Shown here piece by piece: positions 1-9,954 of a stretch of DNA of 64,000 bases. Under the pieces are notes generated by a model, which was not told the origin of the DNA, did not search any database, and saw only the letters and a list, made by a program, of their open reading frames with translations. The stretch is from Psychromonas sp. L1A2 (GTDB taxonomy: Bacteria > Pseudomonadota > Gammaproteobacteria > Enterobacterales > Psychromonadaceae), in contig NZ_WUAG01000001.1 of the NCBI RefSeq assembly GCF_009828855.1, positions 62,001 to 126,000 of the forward strand, written 5' to 3'. The first letter of the stretch is position 1, and each line of letters begins with the position of its first letter. A program made the translations under genes and the position numbers.

Positions 1-1160
1 CAATATTAAAAGCCCATGCTAAAAGTGGTGCTGATATTTTCGGTGCTGGTGTTTTAGAAATTTTACAAGATGGCTTTGGCTTTTTACGTAGCTCGGATAG
101 TTCTTATCTAGCTGGCCCAGATGATATCTATATTTCTCCTAGTCAAATTCGTCGTTTTAACTTACGAACTGGCGATAGTGTTGAAGGTAAAATAAGACCG
201 CCTAAAGAAGGCGAACGTTATTTTGCATTGCTGAAAATTATGCAAGTCAATTTTGACAAGCCAGAAAGCTCCCGCAATAAAATCTTATTTGAAAACTTAA
301 CGCCTATCCATCCTGATGAGCGTTTCCGTTTAGAGAATGGTAGCGGTAGTACAGAAGATATTACAGCACGTATTTTAGATTTAGTTTCTCCGATTGGTAA
401 AGGCCAACGTGGATTGATAGTTGCACCGCCAAAAGCCGGTAAAACTATGCTATTGCAGAATATCGCACAAAGTATTTCGATTAATTACCCTGATGCTGAA
501 CTGATTGTTTTATTAATCGATGAGCGTCCGGAAGAAGTAACAGAAATGCGTCGTTTGGTACGTGGTGAAGTAGTGGCATCAACATTTGATGAGCCTGCTA
601 GCCGACACGTACAAGTAGCTGAAATGGTTATCGAAAAAGCAAAACGTCTTGTAGAGCATAAAAAAGATGTGGTTATTTTGCTAGATTCGATCACTCGTTT
701 AGCTCGTGCATACAACACCGTGATCCCAAGTTCAGGTAAAGTACTAACAGGTGGTGTTGATGCAAATGCATTACATCGTCCTAAACGTTTCTTTGGTGCT
801 GCCCGTAATGTAGAAGAAGGGGGTAGTTTAACTATTCTGGCTACTGCACTTATCGATACAGGTTCTAAAATGGATGAAGTTATCTATGAAGAATTTAAAG
901 GTACAGGTAACTCTGAGATTCATCTAAACCGTAAATTAGCTGAAAAACGTGTTTACCCTGCGATTGATATTACGCGTTCAGGTACTCGTCGTGAAGAGTT
1001 ACTGACTAAAGCTGATGAATTACAACGTATGTGGATTTTACGTAAGATTGTTCATCCAATGGGTGAAATCGGCGCAACAGAATTCATGATCGATAAGCTA
1101 GGTCTAAGTAAAACTAACGATAGCTTCTTTGATGCAATGAAAAATCAAAAATCAAAATAA
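1..1160 (+). CDS. rho: Transcription termination factor Rho (5' end outside window)
   Basis: Hexameric RNA-dependent ATPase that ends transcription at Rho-dependent sites. The reading frame is already open at position 3, with ILKAHAKSG matching E. coli Rho from about residue 38, so roughly the first 37 residues lie outside the window. The cold-shock-like RNA-binding domain ([16 protein letters not shown]) is followed by the ATPase core. That core has Walker [11 protein letters not shown], the [10 protein letters not shown] motif, [15 protein letters not shown] (Walker B), and the Q/R-loop regions [23 protein letters not shown] (given here in overlapping short form: [20 protein letters not shown]). 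The C-terminal end is family-typical and the gene closes just before a strong intrinsic terminator. It is not grouped with the ubiD that follows. Confidence 0.98.
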   Translation, partial: ILKAHAKSGADIFGAGVLEILQDGFGFLRSSDSSYLAGPDDIYISPSQIRRFNLRTGDSVEGKIRPPKEGERYFALLKIMQVNFDKPESSRNKILFENLTPIHPDERFRLENGSGSTEDITARILDLVSPIGKGQRGLIVAPPKAGKTMLLQNIAQSISINYPDAELIVLLIDERPEEVTEMRRLVRGEVVASTFDEPASRHVQVAEMVIEKAKRLVEHKKDVVILLDSITRLARAYNTVIPSSGKVLTGGVDANALHRPKRFFGAARNVEEGGSLTILATALIDTGSKMDEVIYEEFKGTGNSEIHLNRKLAEKRVYPAIDITRSGTRREELLTKADELQRMWILRKIVHPMGEIGATEFMIDKLGLSKTNDSFFDAMKNQKSK

Positions 1161-1183
1161 TTAATTTTGTTTTATTGAATAAT

Positions 1184-1210
1184 AACGCTACTTAGGTAGC
1201 GTTTTTTTTA
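1184..1210 (+). terminator. Intrinsic terminator of rho
   Basis: Perfect 8-bp stem AACGCTAC / GTAGCGTT around a TTAG loop, followed by a run of eight T. It lies 24 bases after the rho stop codon. Confidence 0.9.
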
Positions 1211-1302
1211 CTTTAAATTTTATCTTGTGCGCTTAATTAAGCAATATCGAGCAACGATTGAGTTGAATTACTCTTATTCTTCTATTCAATTAAGACATTA
1301 TT

Positions 1303-1334
1303 CATTTTAATCAGTAAACTTGATCAGTTATTGA
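1303..1334 (+). repeat. Fragment of the palindromic repeat element (right end)
   Basis: The stretch ATTTTAATCAGTAAACTTGA then TCAGTTATT closely matches the right arm of the element near 45.9 kb (TTTTAATCAGTAAAATAGAT then CAGTTATT). The outer GTGTGATTGGTAT end is missing, so this looks like a decayed piece. It lies in the gap between rho and ubiD. Confidence 0.45.
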
Positions 1335-1409
1335 CTCTCTTTCGTATTAATTTCAGATAATGACTCAATATAACAAGATGTAACCGTTCAACATAATAAG
1401 CAGGTGAAT

Positions 1410-2879
1410 ATGAAGTTTGATGATTTGCGTGATTTTTTAAATCAGCTAGAAGAAAAAGGGCTATTAAAGCGTATTAGCCAAGAAATAGATCCGAATTTAG
1501 AAATGACTGAAATATCCGACCGTACTCTACGTGCTGGCGGACCTGCATTATTATTTGAAAACCCCAAAGGTTACACAACACCTGTCTTAACCAACCTCTT
1601 TGGCACTACTGAACGTGTTGCACTCGCGATGGGCAAAAAGAAAGTCAGTGAGTTACGTGAAGTAGGAGAGTGGCTTGCTTATTTAAAAGAGCCTGAGCCG
1701 CCTAAAGGCCTTAAGGCAATGTGGGAAAAGCTGCCTATTTTCAAACAAGTTTTAAATATGCCCACCAAAAAGGTAAGTTCACCTGCTTGCCAAGAAGTTG
1801 TTATGGAAGGTGACGAAGTCGATTTAACTAAATTACCTATTATGAAATGTTGGCCTGGTGATGTTGCTCCGTTAATTACTTGGGGATTAACCATTACCAG
1901 AGGACCGTATAAAAAGCGTCAAAATTTAGGTATTTATCGTCAACAACTAATTTCCAAAAATAAAATTATCATGCGTTGGTTATCACATCGCGGTGGAGCC
2001 ATTGATTTTCGTGAATGGCAAGAAGCAAATCCAGGTAAACCATTTCCTGTCAGTGTCGCGTTAGGTGCTGATCCAGCGACTATTTTAGGTGCAGTAACGC
2101 CTGTGCCAGATACGTTGTCAGAATATGCTTTTGCAGGCCTATTACGTGGTTCTCGTACTAAAGTTGCAACCTGTTTAAGTAATGATTTAGATGTTCCGGC
2201 TACGGCTGAAATGATTTTAGAAGGTTACTTGATGCCTGGTGAAGAAGCACCAGAAGGACCTTATGGTGACCATACTGGTTATTATAATGAAGTAGATGAT
2301 TTTCAAGTGATGACAGTAACTCATGTTACTACAAGAAAAGATCCCATTTATCATAGTACTTATACAGGGCGTCCACCTGATGAACCAGCGATTCTTGGTG
2401 TGGCATTAAATGAAGTATTTGTGCCTATTATTAAAAAACAATTTCCTGAAATTGTTGATTTCTATTTACCGCCAGAAGGTTGTTCGTACCGAATGGCCGT
2501 GGTATCGATGAAGAAAAGCTATCCTGGTCATGCGAAAAGGGTGATGTTAGGTATTTGGTCTTTCTTACGTCAGTTTATGTACACTAAATTTATTATTGTG
2601 TGTGATGATGATGTTAACGTTCGTGATTGGAATGATGTTATGTGGGCCGTTACAACGCGCATGGATCCAAGCCGTGATACCACATTAATTGATAATACTC
2701 CTATCGATTACCTAGACTTTGCTTCACCAGTCTCAGGTTTAGGCTCAAAAATGGGGCTAGATGCCACCAATAAATGGCCAGGTGAAACAACGCGTGAGTG
2801 GGGAACCCCTATTGTCATGGATGAAAAAGTAAAAGAAAAAATAGATGACCTTTGGAATGAGTTAGATATTTTGTCATAA
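1410..2879 (+). CDS. ubiD: 4-hydroxy-3-polyprenylbenzoate decarboxylase UbiD
   Basis: Prenylated-FMN-dependent decarboxylase of ubiquinone biosynthesis. The 489-residue protein aligns along its whole length with E. coli UbiD from memory: [12 protein letters not shown] at the N-terminus, [27 protein letters not shown], the RQQLISKNK and RWLSHRGGA cofactor region, the [13 protein letters not shown] active-site loop and [17 protein letters not shown] near the end. A GTG at 1404 would extend the frame by two codons. I chose ATG 1410 because AGCAGG ends five to six bases before it and would overlap the GTG. Next downstream is fre, which in E. coli also follows ubiD and can supply reduced flavin. 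Confidence 0.97.
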   Translation: MKFDDLRDFLNQLEEKGLLKRISQEIDPNLEMTEISDRTLRAGGPALLFENPKGYTTPVLTNLFGTTERVALAMGKKKVSELREVGEWLAYLKEPEPPKGLKAMWEKLPIFKQVLNMPTKKVSSPACQEVVMEGDEVDLTKLPIMKCWPGDVAPLITWGLTITRGPYKKRQNLGIYRQQLISKNKIIMRWLSHRGGAIDFREWQEANPGKPFPVSVALGADPATILGAVTPVPDTLSEYAFAGLLRGSRTKVATCLSNDLDVPATAEMILEGYLMPGEEAPEGPYGDHTGYYNEVDDFQVMTVTHVTTRKDPIYHSTYTGRPPDEPAILGVALNEVFVPIIKKQFPEIVDFYLPPEGCSYRMAVVSMKKSYPGHAKRVMLGIWSFLRQFMYTKFIIVCDDDVNVRDWNDVMWAVTTRMDPSRDTTLIDNTPIDYLDFASPVSGLGSKMGLDATNKWPGETTREWGTPIVMDEKVKEKIDDLWNELDILS

Positions 2880-2961
2880 TATAAAGGGATTGAATTGGTT
2901 AGTCTTAGCCATTCAATCCTATTTTAAGTCATATTTTTCGCCAAAAAATAAAGAGAAAAGA

Positions 2962-3657
2962 ATGTCACAAATTACTTGTAATGTAGCGTCAATTGAAAAA
3001 TTAAATGCGTTTTTGTACCGTATATTTTTAGCCCCAACCAGTGTTGTTTCTTTTAAAGCGGGACAGTATGTATCAGTGATCATGGGTGAAGGAGATAAAC
3101 GTCATTTTTCGATTGCGAATACACCTTCAAGTGATTTAATTGAGTTGCACATTGGTGCTACTGAAGATAATAAATATGCAATGCAAGTGGTTGAAAAAAT
3201 GCAATCAGGCGAACCATTAGAGGTTGAAATTGCTAATGGTGCTGCTTATTTACGTGAGTCTTCAACTCGTCCAATTATTTTAATGGCAGGTGGAACGGGT
3301 TTCTCTTATGTAAAATCTATATTAGAACAAATTGTTGAGTCTGAATTAAAGAACCCAGTTTACCTTTATTGGGGAGTTAAGGAGTACTCACACTTTTACT
3401 TTGAAGAGCAAGCTATCAATTGGTCTATTGAACATCAAAATATTCATTTTCATCCTGTTGTTGAATTGCCTGAAGCGTTTTGGCAAGGTAAAAAAGGTTA
3501 TGTTCATCAGGCTGTATTAGATGAATTTAGTGACTTATCTGAATTTGATATCTATATTGTAGGTCGTTTTGAAATGGCAAAAATTGCACGTGAAGATTTC
3601 ATTAAACAAGGTGCTTTAATCGATAACATATACGGCGATGCGTTTGCATTTATTTAA
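2962..3657 (+). CDS. fre: NAD(P)H-flavin reductase Fre (LuxG family)
   Basis: Reduces free FMN, FAD or riboflavin with NAD(P)H. The 231-residue protein matches E. coli Fre in length. It has the FAD/flavin-binding FKAGQYVSV and RHFSIANTP segments, the nucleotide-binding MAGGTGFSYVKS loop and the FAF-I C-terminus GDAFAFI. The open frame runs upstream to 2890, but the family start is MSQITCNV at 2962, preceded by AAGAGA. It sits 82 bases after ubiD on the same strand and ends in a terminator, so ubiD-fre is probably one unit. Reduced FMN from Fre may feed the UbiX/UbiD pathway (inference). Confidence 0.95.
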   Translation: MSQITCNVASIEKLNAFLYRIFLAPTSVVSFKAGQYVSVIMGEGDKRHFSIANTPSSDLIELHIGATEDNKYAMQVVEKMQSGEPLEVEIANGAAYLRESSTRPIILMAGGTGFSYVKSILEQIVESELKNPVYLYWGVKEYSHFYFEEQAINWSIEHQNIHFHPVVELPEAFWQGKKGYVHQAVLDEFSDLSEFDIYIVGRFEMAKIAREDFIKQGALIDNIYGDAFAFI

Positions 3658-3667
3658 TACTTGATTA

Positions 3668-3702
3668 AATGATAAAATTAACTTCTGTTTTATCATTTTT
3701 TT
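3668..3702 (+). terminator. Intrinsic terminator after fre
   Basis: AATGATAAAA / TTTTATCATT, a 10-bp perfect stem with a 10-base loop, followed by T's. It lies 11 bases after the fre stop. Confidence 0.85.
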
Positions 3703-3732
3703 GAATACTTACTCTTAGGTTTCAATCATTTC

Positions 3733-4917
3733 ATGGTCAATAAATTACTCTCTAAAGCAACCAATATGGAACAGTTATTTCTTCGTTTCTTAGTTGGTAA
3801 AAGTAAAATATATAAAGAAGATGATTATAATGATGGCCTCAATGAAAAAGAAGAAAATAACCAAGATTTAAACCCTGAGCAAGAAAATGGTTGGAATCAG
3901 CGGATTTTATTGAGCGTTGAGAAAGAACGTAAAATGAGGGTGTTAGAGGAAAAAAAATTAGAAGAAAGGCGTAAAGCCTTATTAATAAGTCGCTTTCAAA
4001 GGTCGTTATTAACGACAGTCAACGCAAAGCTAACAAAGACACAAACGATAATATCTGAACATTTACAGATGCATAAAGAGTGCATTGAATTATTAACTAC
4101 CTTAATCGTTAAAGATACACGTTACTCGGTCTTAGCTGAATTATTAGATCGTAATCCACATGCTCGGAATCATGTTATTGGTCTCGTTTCCAATCAAGAT
4201 TTTATGGGGCGATTAGGCAGATCAAACCGTATTGTTCATGATATTCAAACCGCAGTAGGTATGATTGGTATTAATGGATTACGTTATTTAATTCCTGCAT
4301 TGATGTTTAAACGTCGTATTAATATTTATAACCAGCATAATCGTTTGTTTACTAGAAAATTATGGCGTTATCAATTGACCTTGGGCCAAGCTTGTACTTC
4401 ATTAATGTTAGAAGAGGATTATCATCGCCCTTATGAAGGACAAATGTTATCGGCAATGCTTAACTTTGCCTATACTGCTTCTTTTAATGAATACTTAGCC
4501 TCATTTGACCATGTTCGTACTGATATGATTATGGCTGCTCGTAAGCAAGATCAAGGAAAGGTACATGATTTTTTTTACGAACTGAGTTCTGATCTTGCTT
4601 CATTACAATCGTTATTGATCACTAAATCGGATTTAATGATGAGCATAGCGCTTGCTACTCCAGTATTCTCTAAAGACTTTCCTCATTTGATAGTTGCATT
4701 GACAGAAGAAGTGAAAGGTATTGAATTTGATAAACGTACGCAATTAGGAAAAATCCTATTCAAAGCTGTATATTTCGCAAAGTACGAACAACTTCGTGCT
4801 GCTCGTTTATTCAAAGGTGAATGGTTAGCTGATTATTTGAAAACAGCTCACATTGATCAAGCAGCTTTTCAGCTGTTATCTAAGCAAGAGTTATTTCGAT
4901 TTAAACCTGATTGGTAG
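3733..4917 (+). CDS. HDOD-domain protein
   Basis: Protein of 394 residues. Residues about 1-115 are highly charged and Lys/Glu-rich (KERKMRVLEEKKLEERRKAL), likely a coiled coil. From about residue 115 on it has an all-helical HDOD-like region: SVLAELLDRNPHARNHVIGL, then IVHDIQTAVGMIGINGLRYL, which is the most recognisable HDOD signature, then a long helical tail. HDOD domains are noncatalytic relatives of HD phosphohydrolases and usually serve in signalling. There is no receiver, GGDEF or EAL domain, so the output is unknown. It follows the fre terminator and precedes an acyltransferase on the same strand. The domain call rests on sequence feel, not a profile search. Confidence 0.6.
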   Translation: MVNKLLSKATNMEQLFLRFLVGKSKIYKEDDYNDGLNEKEENNQDLNPEQENGWNQRILLSVEKERKMRVLEEKKLEERRKALLISRFQRSLLTTVNAKLTKTQTIISEHLQMHKECIELLTTLIVKDTRYSVLAELLDRNPHARNHVIGLVSNQDFMGRLGRSNRIVHDIQTAVGMIGINGLRYLIPALMFKRRINIYNQHNRLFTRKLWRYQLTLGQACTSLMLEEDYHRPYEGQMLSAMLNFAYTASFNEYLASFDHVRTDMIMAARKQDQGKVHDFFYELSSDLASLQSLLITKSDLMMSIALATPVFSKDFPHLIVALTEEVKGIEFDKRTQLGKILFKAVYFAKYEQLRAARLFKGEWLADYLKTAHIDQAAFQLLSKQELFRFKPDW

Positions 4918-4990
4918 AACTCGCGAATATGCTCGCTGAAATAGCTAAAAGCATGTAAAATATGTCATCCATTTTATAGAGAATTAAAAC

Positions 4991-6100
4991 ATGCCAAGTA
5001 ACATTGATAAATTTAGTGATATTCGCCCTTATAATGATGAAGAGATACAGCCAGCTATCAAACGCGTCATTAATAGCGAAGAGTTTATCGATGCAATATT
5101 AAGCTTTCGTTTTTCTAAACTATCTAAGTTTTTAGGTTTTGTACTTAAACCGTTAATTCGCCGTTATTTTTTATATAAATGGGGCAATATTGATAGCATT
5201 GATAAAATGCAGAAAGTAATGGGTCATTATGTTCAACAGATGATCGACTCTACAACCACTAAATTCACTTATTCAGGCTTAGAAAACCTAGATCCTAACC
5301 AAAGCTACTTGTACGTTTCAAATCACCGTGATATCGCTATGGACCCCTCTTTTGTCAACTGGGCTTTATATTCAGAGAATTTTAAAACGGTACGTATTGC
5401 AATTGGTGATAACTTACTGAGTAAACCTTTTGTTTCTGACTTAATGCGTATGAATAAAAGTTTTATCGTTAAACGTTCTGTTACTGGTGTTCGTGAGATG
5501 ATGAAATCGTTATTACATTTATCTGATTATATTTGTAGTTCATTAAAAGAAGACAGTAGTATTTGGATTGCACAAAAAGAAGGGCGTGCAAAAGACGGTT
5601 TTGATAAAACAGATCCTGCGATTATTAAAATGTTTTATGTGAACGGTAAAAAGCAAAAAATCCCATTTACAGAATATATCAAATCATTGAATATCGTTCC
5701 CGTTGCTGTTTCTTATGAGCTTGACCCATGTGATCAACAAAAAGCGCGTGAGCTATATGAAAAAGCAGAATTTGGAGAATATAAAAAATCTGAGTTTGAA
5801 GATATTGAAAGTATTGTCAGTGGGATTATCGGTAAAAAAGGCCATGTACATGTTGCATTTGGTCAACCTTTAAATTGTGCCTTTGAAAATGCGGATCAAG
5901 TTGCCGAAGAGATTGACGCTCAAATTTACCAAAATTATTTTCTACACCCTTCTAATTTAATCGCTGCTGAACAAGATGTAGACAATATACCAGCACAGGA
6001 TATCGAAGCATTTAAAGCGCGTATCCAAGCGATTAAACCTGAATTACAAGATACGGTATTAAAAATGTACGCTAACCCTGTTGGCCATTACACAAGCTAA
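4991..6100 (+). CDS. 1-acylglycerol-3-phosphate acyltransferase-like protein
   Basis: PlsC-superfamily acyltransferase of 369 residues. Motif I is SNHRDIAMDPSFVN, with five residues between His and the second Asp instead of the canonical four. From memory this HRDIxxD form is normal for a marine subgroup annotated as glycerol acyltransferase. Further family blocks are AIGDNLLSKPFV, MNKSFIVKRS and WIAQKEGRAKDGFDKT (glycerophosphate-binding region), then VPVAVSYELDPCD (motif IV). No transmembrane anchor is obvious. It probably acylates lysophosphatidate or a related lipid on the inner membrane. The gene is followed by its own terminator. Confidence 0.75.
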   Translation: MPSNIDKFSDIRPYNDEEIQPAIKRVINSEEFIDAILSFRFSKLSKFLGFVLKPLIRRYFLYKWGNIDSIDKMQKVMGHYVQQMIDSTTTKFTYSGLENLDPNQSYLYVSNHRDIAMDPSFVNWALYSENFKTVRIAIGDNLLSKPFVSDLMRMNKSFIVKRSVTGVREMMKSLLHLSDYICSSLKEDSSIWIAQKEGRAKDGFDKTDPAIIKMFYVNGKKQKIPFTEYIKSLNIVPVAVSYELDPCDQQKARELYEKAEFGEYKKSEFEDIESIVSGIIGKKGHVHVAFGQPLNCAFENADQVAEEIDAQIYQNYFLHPSNLIAAEQDVDNIPAQDIEAFKARIQAIKPELQDTVLKMYANPVGHYTS

Positions 6101-6133
6101 ACTAAATTAAATTAGGCACTTCCTATATTTGTT

Positions 6134-6168
6134 ATGCACATTCAATAATTAATTGGATGTGCATTTTT
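6134..6168 (+). terminator. Intrinsic terminator after the acyltransferase gene
   Basis: ATGCACATTCAAT pairs with ATTGGATGTGCAT (13 bp with one G-U pair) and is followed by TTTTTCGTTTTGTTTTT. Confidence 0.85.
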
Positions 6169-6255
6169 CGTTTTGTTTTTGTTTTTATATCATTGAAAAA
6201 TAAAGAGAAATTATAGTTTATTGTTCTGGCTCAAATTTTAAGTAAATTCATTAAC

Positions 6256-6277
6256 AGAGTTATCCACAGATAACTCT
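6256..6277 (+). other. Consensus DnaA box inside a perfect palindrome
   Basis: AGAGTTATC-CACA-GATAACTCT is a perfect 9-bp inverted repeat. The top strand contains TTATCCACA (6260-6268), the exact high-affinity DnaA box sequence. It lies about 200 bases before polA in a 380-base gap that otherwise holds a terminator and AT-rich DNA. It could be a DnaA site controlling polA or simply a chance hairpin. Confidence 0.5.
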
Positions 6278-6480
6278 ACATTGAAAGTGAATGACCACTT
6301 ACCTTTTGCCTCACTCTATATTTGGGGTTTATAACTGCTTTTTTAAATTTTAATGATTTTTATATCAGGCCTGTAAATCTGTTCTTTCTGCTTCAATTCG
6401 ACAATATAACAAAACGTGATCACAATTTTATGGCGTGTAGGTATACTATGTACCAATTTTATCTGATTGGTAGTTAATCT

Positions 6481-9279
6481 ATGGCTGTAGTTCCTGAAAA
6501 TCCTTTTGTGCTTGTTGATGGTTCCTCGTATTTATACCGTGCTTTTTTCTCTCCTCCACATTTAACCAACTCTGCGGGTGAAGCGACAGGAGCAGTTTAC
6601 GGTGTAGTCAATATGCTACAAAGCTTGTTAAAGCAATTTAGTCCTACACATATCGTCGTTGTTTTTGATGCGAAAGGAAAAACCTTCCGTGATGATATGT
6701 ATGGCGAATATAAAGCTAATCGCCCTAGCATGCCTGATGATTTACGTAGTCAAATAGAGCCATTACACGCAGTAATAAAAGCAATGGGTTTACCTATTTT
6801 AACTATCCCAGGCGTAGAAGCAGATGATGTGATCGGTACGTTAGCCTTACAAGCTAGCAAAATGGGGATTAAGACCCTGATCAGTACTGGTGATAAAGAT
6901 ATGGCTCAATTAGTTGATGAGCATACATTTTTGATTAATACCATGACCAACACTATTTTAGATGTTGAGGGTGTTAAAGAAAAATTCGGTATTCCACCTG
7001 AAATGATCATCGATTATTTAGCATTAATGGGCGATAAGGTTGATAACATTCCTGGTGTACCAGGTGTGGGTGAAAAGACGGCATTAGCGATGTTACAAGG
7101 TTTAGGTAACATGGATAATATCTATGAAAACTTAGATAAATTAGCCGCACTAGGGTTCCGTGGTAGTAAAACTATGGCCGTTAAAATGAAAGATAATGAA
7201 GCCATGGCACGCTTATCTTACTTATTAGCAACCATTAAGCTAGATGTTGAATTAGAGCAAGGTTATGAAGATTTCAAACCTTCTCCGCAAGATACAGATG
7301 AGTTAATTAAACTGTTTGGAAAATTAGAGTTTAAGCGTTGGTTAGCATCATTATTAGCGGGTGATAATTTAGTAGCAAAAGCTTCTTCATCACAAGAAGG
7401 GCAATTCGTTGCACCTATAGAAGCAGCTAAATCGATGGTTGATCGTGAAAGTTACACAACAATTTATACAAAAGGTCAATTGTTACAGTGGATTAAAAAA
7501 TTAAAGCAAGCAGACGTTTTTGCTTTTGATACTGAAACAACTAGCTTAGATTACATGAAAGCTAAAATTGTAGGGCTTTCATTTGCGATTCAAACCAATG
7601 TAGGGGAAGAAGCCGCACCTATTATTGAAGCTGCATACTTACCTTTAACACATGATTATATAGATGCGCCTACGCAATTAGATCTTACTGAAACACTTGC
7701 TCTGATCACACCTTTATTGTCGTCAGATGAACACAAAAAAGTAGGGCAAAACCTAAAATATGATCGCAGTGTATTACTGAATCATGGTATTACATTAGGC
7801 GGTATTGCTTTTGATACGATGCTGGAATCCTATGTCTTAGATAGTACAGGTAAACATGACATGGATACCTTGTCATTAAAATATCTAGGACATAAATGCA
7901 TCAGCTTTGAAGATATTGCAGGTAAAGGTAAAAAACAACTTACTTTCAATCAAATAGCAATTAAAGAAGCGGCTCCTTATGCTGCTGAAGACGCAGATAT
8001 AACGTTACGTTTACATCTTGAGTTACAAACTCGCTTAAAAGAAATACCTGAGTTATTGAAAGTATTAGATGAAATAGAAATGCCGTTATTAACTGTCTTA
8101 TCTGAGATAGAAAGAGGCGGCGTAGAAATTGATAGTAAGTTACTGGGTATACAAAGCGTTGAAATTGCAAAACGCCTATTAGAGCTAGAAGAATTAGCCT
8201 ATGAAGAAGCTGGTAAGCCTTTTAACTTGAGTTCTCCGAAGCAGTTACAGACTATTTTATTTGAAGAATTAAATATTCCTGTCATTAAAAAAACGCCTAA
8301 AGGCGCACCTTCGACAGCAGAAGAAGTGCTTCAAGAATTAGCGTTAACTTATCCATTACCTAAACTGATTATTGAGCATCGTGGGTTAAGTAAATTAAAA
8401 TCGACTTACACTGATAAATTACCATTAATGGTCAATGAAGAAACTGGCAGAGTTCATACTTCATACCACCAAGCAGTAACAGTGACTGGTCGTCTATCAT
8501 CAAGCGATCCAAATTTACAAAATATTCCAATCCGTAGTGCAGAAGGTCGTCGTATTCGCCAAGCGTTTATTGCAAAACCAGGATATAAAATAGTCGCTGC
8601 CGATTACAGCCAAATTGAATTACGTATTATGGCTCATTTATCTCAAGACGAAGGCTTATTAACGGCTTTCTCAACGGGTAAAGATATCCATAAAGCAACT
8701 GCCGCAGAGGTTTTCTCTGTTGAGCTTGATGAAGTGACCGTTGATCAGCGTCGTAGTGCTAAGGCGATTAACTTTGGTTTAATTTATGGCATGAGCGCAT
8801 TTGGTTTAGCAAAACAATTAAACATTGGTCGCCAAGAAGCACAAACTTACATGGATCGTTACTTTAGTCGCTATCCTGCAGTATTAACTTATATGGAAGA
8901 TACGCGTCTATTAGCGAATGAAAAAGCGTATGTCGAGACTATTTTTGGACGTCGACTACAGCTTCCGAATATCAACGCTAAAAATGGTATGTTGAAGAAA
9001 GCGGCTGAACGAGCTGCTATCAATGCACCAATGCAAGGTACTGCTGCGGATATCATTAAAAAAGCAATGATCGATATGGCGGTTTGGGTGAAACAAAAAC
9101 CACAAGGTAGTGTACAAGTACTCATGCAAGTACACGATGAATTAGTCTTTGCGATTAAAGAAGAGTGTGTTGAAGAGTATACAAAAGAGATCCAAAAAAT
9201 TATGGCGAATGCTGCCGATTTAGATGTGCCATTAATTGCTGATGCAGATGTTGGTAATAATTGGGATGAAGCGCATTAA
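6481..9279 (+). CDS. polA: DNA polymerase I
   Basis: Repair and Okazaki-fragment-processing polymerase of 932 residues (E. coli 928). Three domains are visible. The 5' nuclease domain has [35 protein letters not shown] and [11 protein letters not shown]. The proofreading exonuclease keeps its acidic residues ([29 protein letters not shown]). The polymerase domain has [27 protein letters not shown] (motif A), [14 protein letters not shown] (motif B) and MQVHDELVF (motif C). All three activities should be intact. The start ATGGCTGTAGTTCC aligns with the E. coli N-terminus, but no strong ribosome-binding site precedes it. The gene is monocistronic. Confidence 0.98.
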   Translation: MAVVPENPFVLVDGSSYLYRAFFSPPHLTNSAGEATGAVYGVVNMLQSLLKQFSPTHIVVVFDAKGKTFRDDMYGEYKANRPSMPDDLRSQIEPLHAVIKAMGLPILTIPGVEADDVIGTLALQASKMGIKTLISTGDKDMAQLVDEHTFLINTMTNTILDVEGVKEKFGIPPEMIIDYLALMGDKVDNIPGVPGVGEKTALAMLQGLGNMDNIYENLDKLAALGFRGSKTMAVKMKDNEAMARLSYLLATIKLDVELEQGYEDFKPSPQDTDELIKLFGKLEFKRWLASLLAGDNLVAKASSSQEGQFVAPIEAAKSMVDRESYTTIYTKGQLLQWIKKLKQADVFAFDTETTSLDYMKAKIVGLSFAIQTNVGEEAAPIIEAAYLPLTHDYIDAPTQLDLTETLALITPLLSSDEHKKVGQNLKYDRSVLLNHGITLGGIAFDTMLESYVLDSTGKHDMDTLSLKYLGHKCISFEDIAGKGKKQLTFNQIAIKEAAPYAAEDADITLRLHLELQTRLKEIPELLKVLDEIEMPLLTVLSEIERGGVEIDSKLLGIQSVEIAKRLLELEELAYEEAGKPFNLSSPKQLQTILFEELNIPVIKKTPKGAPSTAEEVLQELALTYPLPKLIIEHRGLSKLKSTYTDKLPLMVNEETGRVHTSYHQAVTVTGRLSSSDPNLQNIPIRSAEGRRIRQAFIAKPGYKIVAADYSQIELRIMAHLSQDEGLLTAFSTGKDIHKATAAEVFSVELDEVTVDQRRSAKAINFGLIYGMSAFGLAKQLNIGRQEAQTYMDRYFSRYPAVLTYMEDTRLLANEKAYVETIFGRRLQLPNINAKNGMLKKAAERAAINAPMQGTAADIIKKAMIDMAVWVKQKPQGSVQVLMQVHDELVFAIKEECVEEYTKEIQKIMANAADLDVPLIADADVGNNWDEAH

Positions 9280-9304
9280 ATTAGCTATTTATTTGTTGTA
9301 TAAT
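9276..9304 (+). promoter_or_regulatory. Putative sigma-70 promoter of the post-polA small RNA
   Basis: A perfect -10 TATAAT (9299-9304) stands 17 bases after TTAAAT (9276-9281), a weak -35 that overlaps the polA stop codon. It points at a 97-base unit ending in a strong terminator, with no reading frame between. Confidence 0.4.
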
Positions 9305-9310
9305 TTTTGA

Positions 9311-9408
9311 ACTAAATGAAATATCAATCGACTAACTATTTGAAGATATAGATATTTCATGATCTCTTCCCTGTTCCCTCAATATATCCGTATATTGGGG
9401 GTTTTTTT
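9311..9408 (+). ncRNA. Candidate small RNA in the Spot 42 (spf) position
   Basis: A predicted transcript of about 97 bases starts after the TATAAT box and stops in a T7 tract. It folds into a 5' hairpin, ATGAAATATC (9316-9325) with GATATTTCAT (9351-9360), a single-stranded pyrimidine-rich linker (CTCTTCCCTGTT), and a terminator hairpin. In E. coli and Vibrio, spf lies directly downstream of polA. The sequence does not match the Spot 42 conserved 5' region as I remember it, so this is either a very diverged spf or an unrelated RNA. The linker contains UCCC and CCUC runs that could pair with Shine-Dalgarno sequences (inference). Confidence 0.4.
9376..9408 (+). terminator. Strong intrinsic terminator downstream of polA
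   Basis: CCCTCAATATA / TATATTGGGGG, an 11-bp stem with one G-U pair and a TCCG loop, followed by seven T. It ends either polA or the candidate small RNA, or both. Confidence 0.85.
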
Positions 9409-9446
9409 ATCTATTTTTAAACATCTTAGATGACTCGTTTATAACA

Positions 9447-9911
9447 TTATTCAGTGAAGCAAATTTCAATGTAAGCATTACCTTGCTCTGATTGGAAAGG
9501 CATTAAAACTTTACTCGCTTTAATTTGATGTGTAATCGAGTGAGCGTCACCTGTTACAACAATAGGAATAGCCATATTAAAGTCATAACCCTTTTCACTT
9601 AATTGTTGTTTTGCGCCTCCTGCGACCATATTGGTTATTTCACCAACCATATCGATAATCTCTTCTGAAATATTATCAACTGATTCACCTAGCATTTTTT
9701 GAAATACACTTAGTGCGAGTTTTTTTTCAAAGCTAATTGAGAATGAACCTGAAACGGTTGGGCCAACCATGCCAATTAACCCTGAAACATCTCCACGAGC
9801 TACTGAGTCCTTTTTTAAACTAGCTTGACCAGCTTTAACTTCGGTCATGGCCATTGTTTGTAAAACATGAATAAATGAAGATAAAAAAGGATTTACAAAT
9901 GCTGCATTCAT
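9447..9911 (-). CDS. cheX: Chemotaxis protein CheX (CheC/CheX phosphatase family)
   Basis: Protein of 154 residues resembling CheX, a phosphatase for CheY-P. The diagnostic piece is EEIIDMVGEITNMVAGGAKQ (about residues 82-101), which carries the E-x2-N catalytic pair within a helix. GPTVSGSFSISFEKKLAL is the beta-strand preceding it. The N-terminus begins MNAAFVNPFLSSFIHVL, typical of single-domain CheX. It stands alone between polA and zur, away from any flagellar or che cluster. The chemoreceptor at 16-17.4 kb could act in the same pathway. Confidence 0.85.
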   Translation of the reverse strand: MNAAFVNPFLSSFIHVLQTMAMTEVKAGQASLKKDSVARGDVSGLIGMVGPTVSGSFSISFEKKLALSVFQKMLGESVDNISEEIIDMVGEITNMVAGGAKQQLSEKGYDFNMAIPIVVTGDAHSITHQIKASKVLMPFQSEQGNAYIEICFTE

Positions 9912-9954
9912 AGTTTGATTACTACTTTTGGGCTGATTAATGAAAGTTATTTAA

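Noticed and set aside
9311..9408. Assigning the post-polA RNA as Spot 42 itself
   Set aside because: Position fits, but the conserved Spot 42 sequence as remembered is not found; kept as an unnamed candidate.
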